From: Brachionus manjavacas
Lineage: Eukaryota; Rotifera; Eurotatoria; Ploima; Brachionidae
Assembly: GCA_019054805.1 (NCBI GenBank)
Contig: JAHQIY010000047.1
Span: 101,935-165,934 of the forward strand
Direction of reading: 5' to 3'
Length of the DNA stretch: 64,000 bases
Made by a program: the position numbers and the translations under genes. This document shows positions 63,536 through 64,000 of the stretch, one piece after another (positions within the stretch are counted from its first letter, which is position 1; every line of letters starts with the position of its first letter). The notes below the pieces were generated by a model. That model was not told the DNA's origin. It saw only the letters and a list, made by a program, of their open reading frames with translations, and ran no database searches.

Positions 63536-64000
63536 AATCATTGCAGAACCTTGCCCTCACTGTTTTTTCGTTAATCCATCTGAAGAATTCTTTCTGTAGC
63601 TTTGATTTTTAGAAAAACTCCTCGAATAAATTAATTTAATTCTTAAAAGAATATTTTAATCATTGCAGAACCTTGCCCTCACTGTTTTTTCGTTAATCCA
63701 TCTGAAGAATTCTTTCTGTAGCTTTGATTTTTAGAAAAACTCCTCGAATAAATTAATTTAATTCTTAAAAGAATATTTTAATCATTGCAGAACCTTGCCC
63801 TCACTGTTTTTTCGTTAATCCATCTGAAGAATTCTTTCTGTAGCTTTGATTTTTAGAAAAACTCCTCGAATAAATTAATTTAATTCTTAAAAGAATATTT
63901 TAATCATTGCAGAACCTTGCCCTCACTGTTTTTTCGTTAATCCATCTGAAGAATTCTTTCTGTAGCTTTGATTTTTAGAAAAACTCCTCGAATAAATTAA

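Larger units (their letters stand above)
1..64000 (+). repeat. AT-rich ~121-bp tandem satellite array filling the whole window
   Basis: Every stretch can be aligned to one monomer. In order it holds a G+C-richer box (GCAGAACCTTGCCCTCACT), a T-run, a TATC(T/A)TTCGGAAGAA-like or TTAATCCATCTGAAGAA-like block, TCTTT, a GCTTT(G/T)AT block, AGAAAAACTC, a TCGAA core, and an AT-only linker with AATAAAT and AAAAGAATAT. Spacing of homologous points is 120, 121 or 122 bp. Three subfamilies (A, B, C) and one inverted segment account for all of it. No unique sequence, gene, RNA gene, transposon or telomere repeat interrupts it. Such blocks are typical of eukaryotic centromeric, pericentromeric or heterochromatic DNA. 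The exact chromosomal location cannot be read from the sequence, and the species is not recognised. Confidence 0.98.
47133..64000 (+). repeat. Subfamily C: 122-bp satellite array, ~138 monomers, continuing past the window
   Basis: C is defined by CTGTTTTTTCGTTAATCCAT, CTGAAGAATTCTTTCTGTAG, CTTTGATTTTTAGAAAAACT, CCTCGAATAAATTAATTTAA and TTCTTAAAAGAATATTTTAA. The consensus is 122 bp, with 13 G, 21 C (28% G+C) and two CpG by hand count. Homology points repeat at exactly 122 bp over long runs. Variation is sparse: AATAAATAAATTT for AATAAATTAATTT, AATAAAAAAAT or AATAAAAAAAAC linkers, TTAGCAAAAC, and CTCGTATAAA. This is the most homogeneous part of the window, so it is probably the most recently amplified. 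It is cut off by the window end. Confidence 0.96.

Noticed and set aside
1..64000. CRISPR array
   Set aside because: The regular spacing comes from whole monomers repeated head to tail. There are no unique spacers between conserved repeats, the period is about 121 bp, and no cas-like gene is present.
1..64000. Telomere or subtelomere repeats
   Set aside because: No tandem TTAGG, TTAGGG or TTTAGGG runs are seen on either strand. TTAGG-like words occur only singly inside monomers.

Overview
The window is one continuous, gene-free block of AT-rich tandem satellite DNA. Every part of the 64 kb can be assigned to a monomer of about 121 bp (roughly 525-530 copies). No protein-coding gene, RNA gene, transposon or CRISPR array is supported. 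The array runs off both ends of the window, and no unique flanking sequence is visible. Such a large, pure, layered satellite block points to a eukaryotic chromosome, either a centromeric/pericentromeric region or another heterochromatic block. I cannot name the species. The monomers are about 26-28% G+C by hand count of consensus units. CpG is not depleted, and one subfamily has about twice the expected CpG. That fits a genome with little germline CpG methylation, such as many invertebrates, but this is inference.

Layout. (1) 1-5068: old, diverged plus-orientation monomers (subfamily A) with traces of dimeric and pentameric higher-order repeats. (2) About 5069-6440: eleven monomers in inverted orientation. 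(3) About 6441-7250: plus-orientation transitional monomers. (4) About 7251-43740: subfamily B, about 300 monomers of 121 bp with a 120-bp length variant. It carries a B-specific dyad (TTTCGGAA / TTCCGAAA) and a CTCGTCGAA box. Its right edge, from about 41400, erodes into hybrids. (5) About 43741-47150: a mosaic of transitional, B-like and C-like monomers. (6) About 47150-64000: subfamily C, 122 bp, increasingly uniform, with about 25 consecutive nearly identical monomers at 53.4-56.4 kb. Two short islands of B sit in the mosaic and the start of C (46.87-47.13 and 48.41-48.67 kb).

Reading the structure. Identity between neighbouring monomers is low on the left and near-perfect on the right. 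Variant monomers that flank B on its left recur on its right. Rare variants recur at whole-monomer spacings from 2 monomers up to about 167 monomers (20 kb). Together these suggest successive local amplifications (B within an older array, C most recently) by unequal exchange, conversion or replication-based copying. All three subfamilies keep one short G+C-richer box (GCAGAACCTTGCCCTCACT) and a TCGA site, while the rest of the unit diverges. That box is the best candidate for a protein-binding or otherwise constrained element. Short open reading frames in the array are by-products of the 120-bp variant, which is divisible by three, and are not genes.
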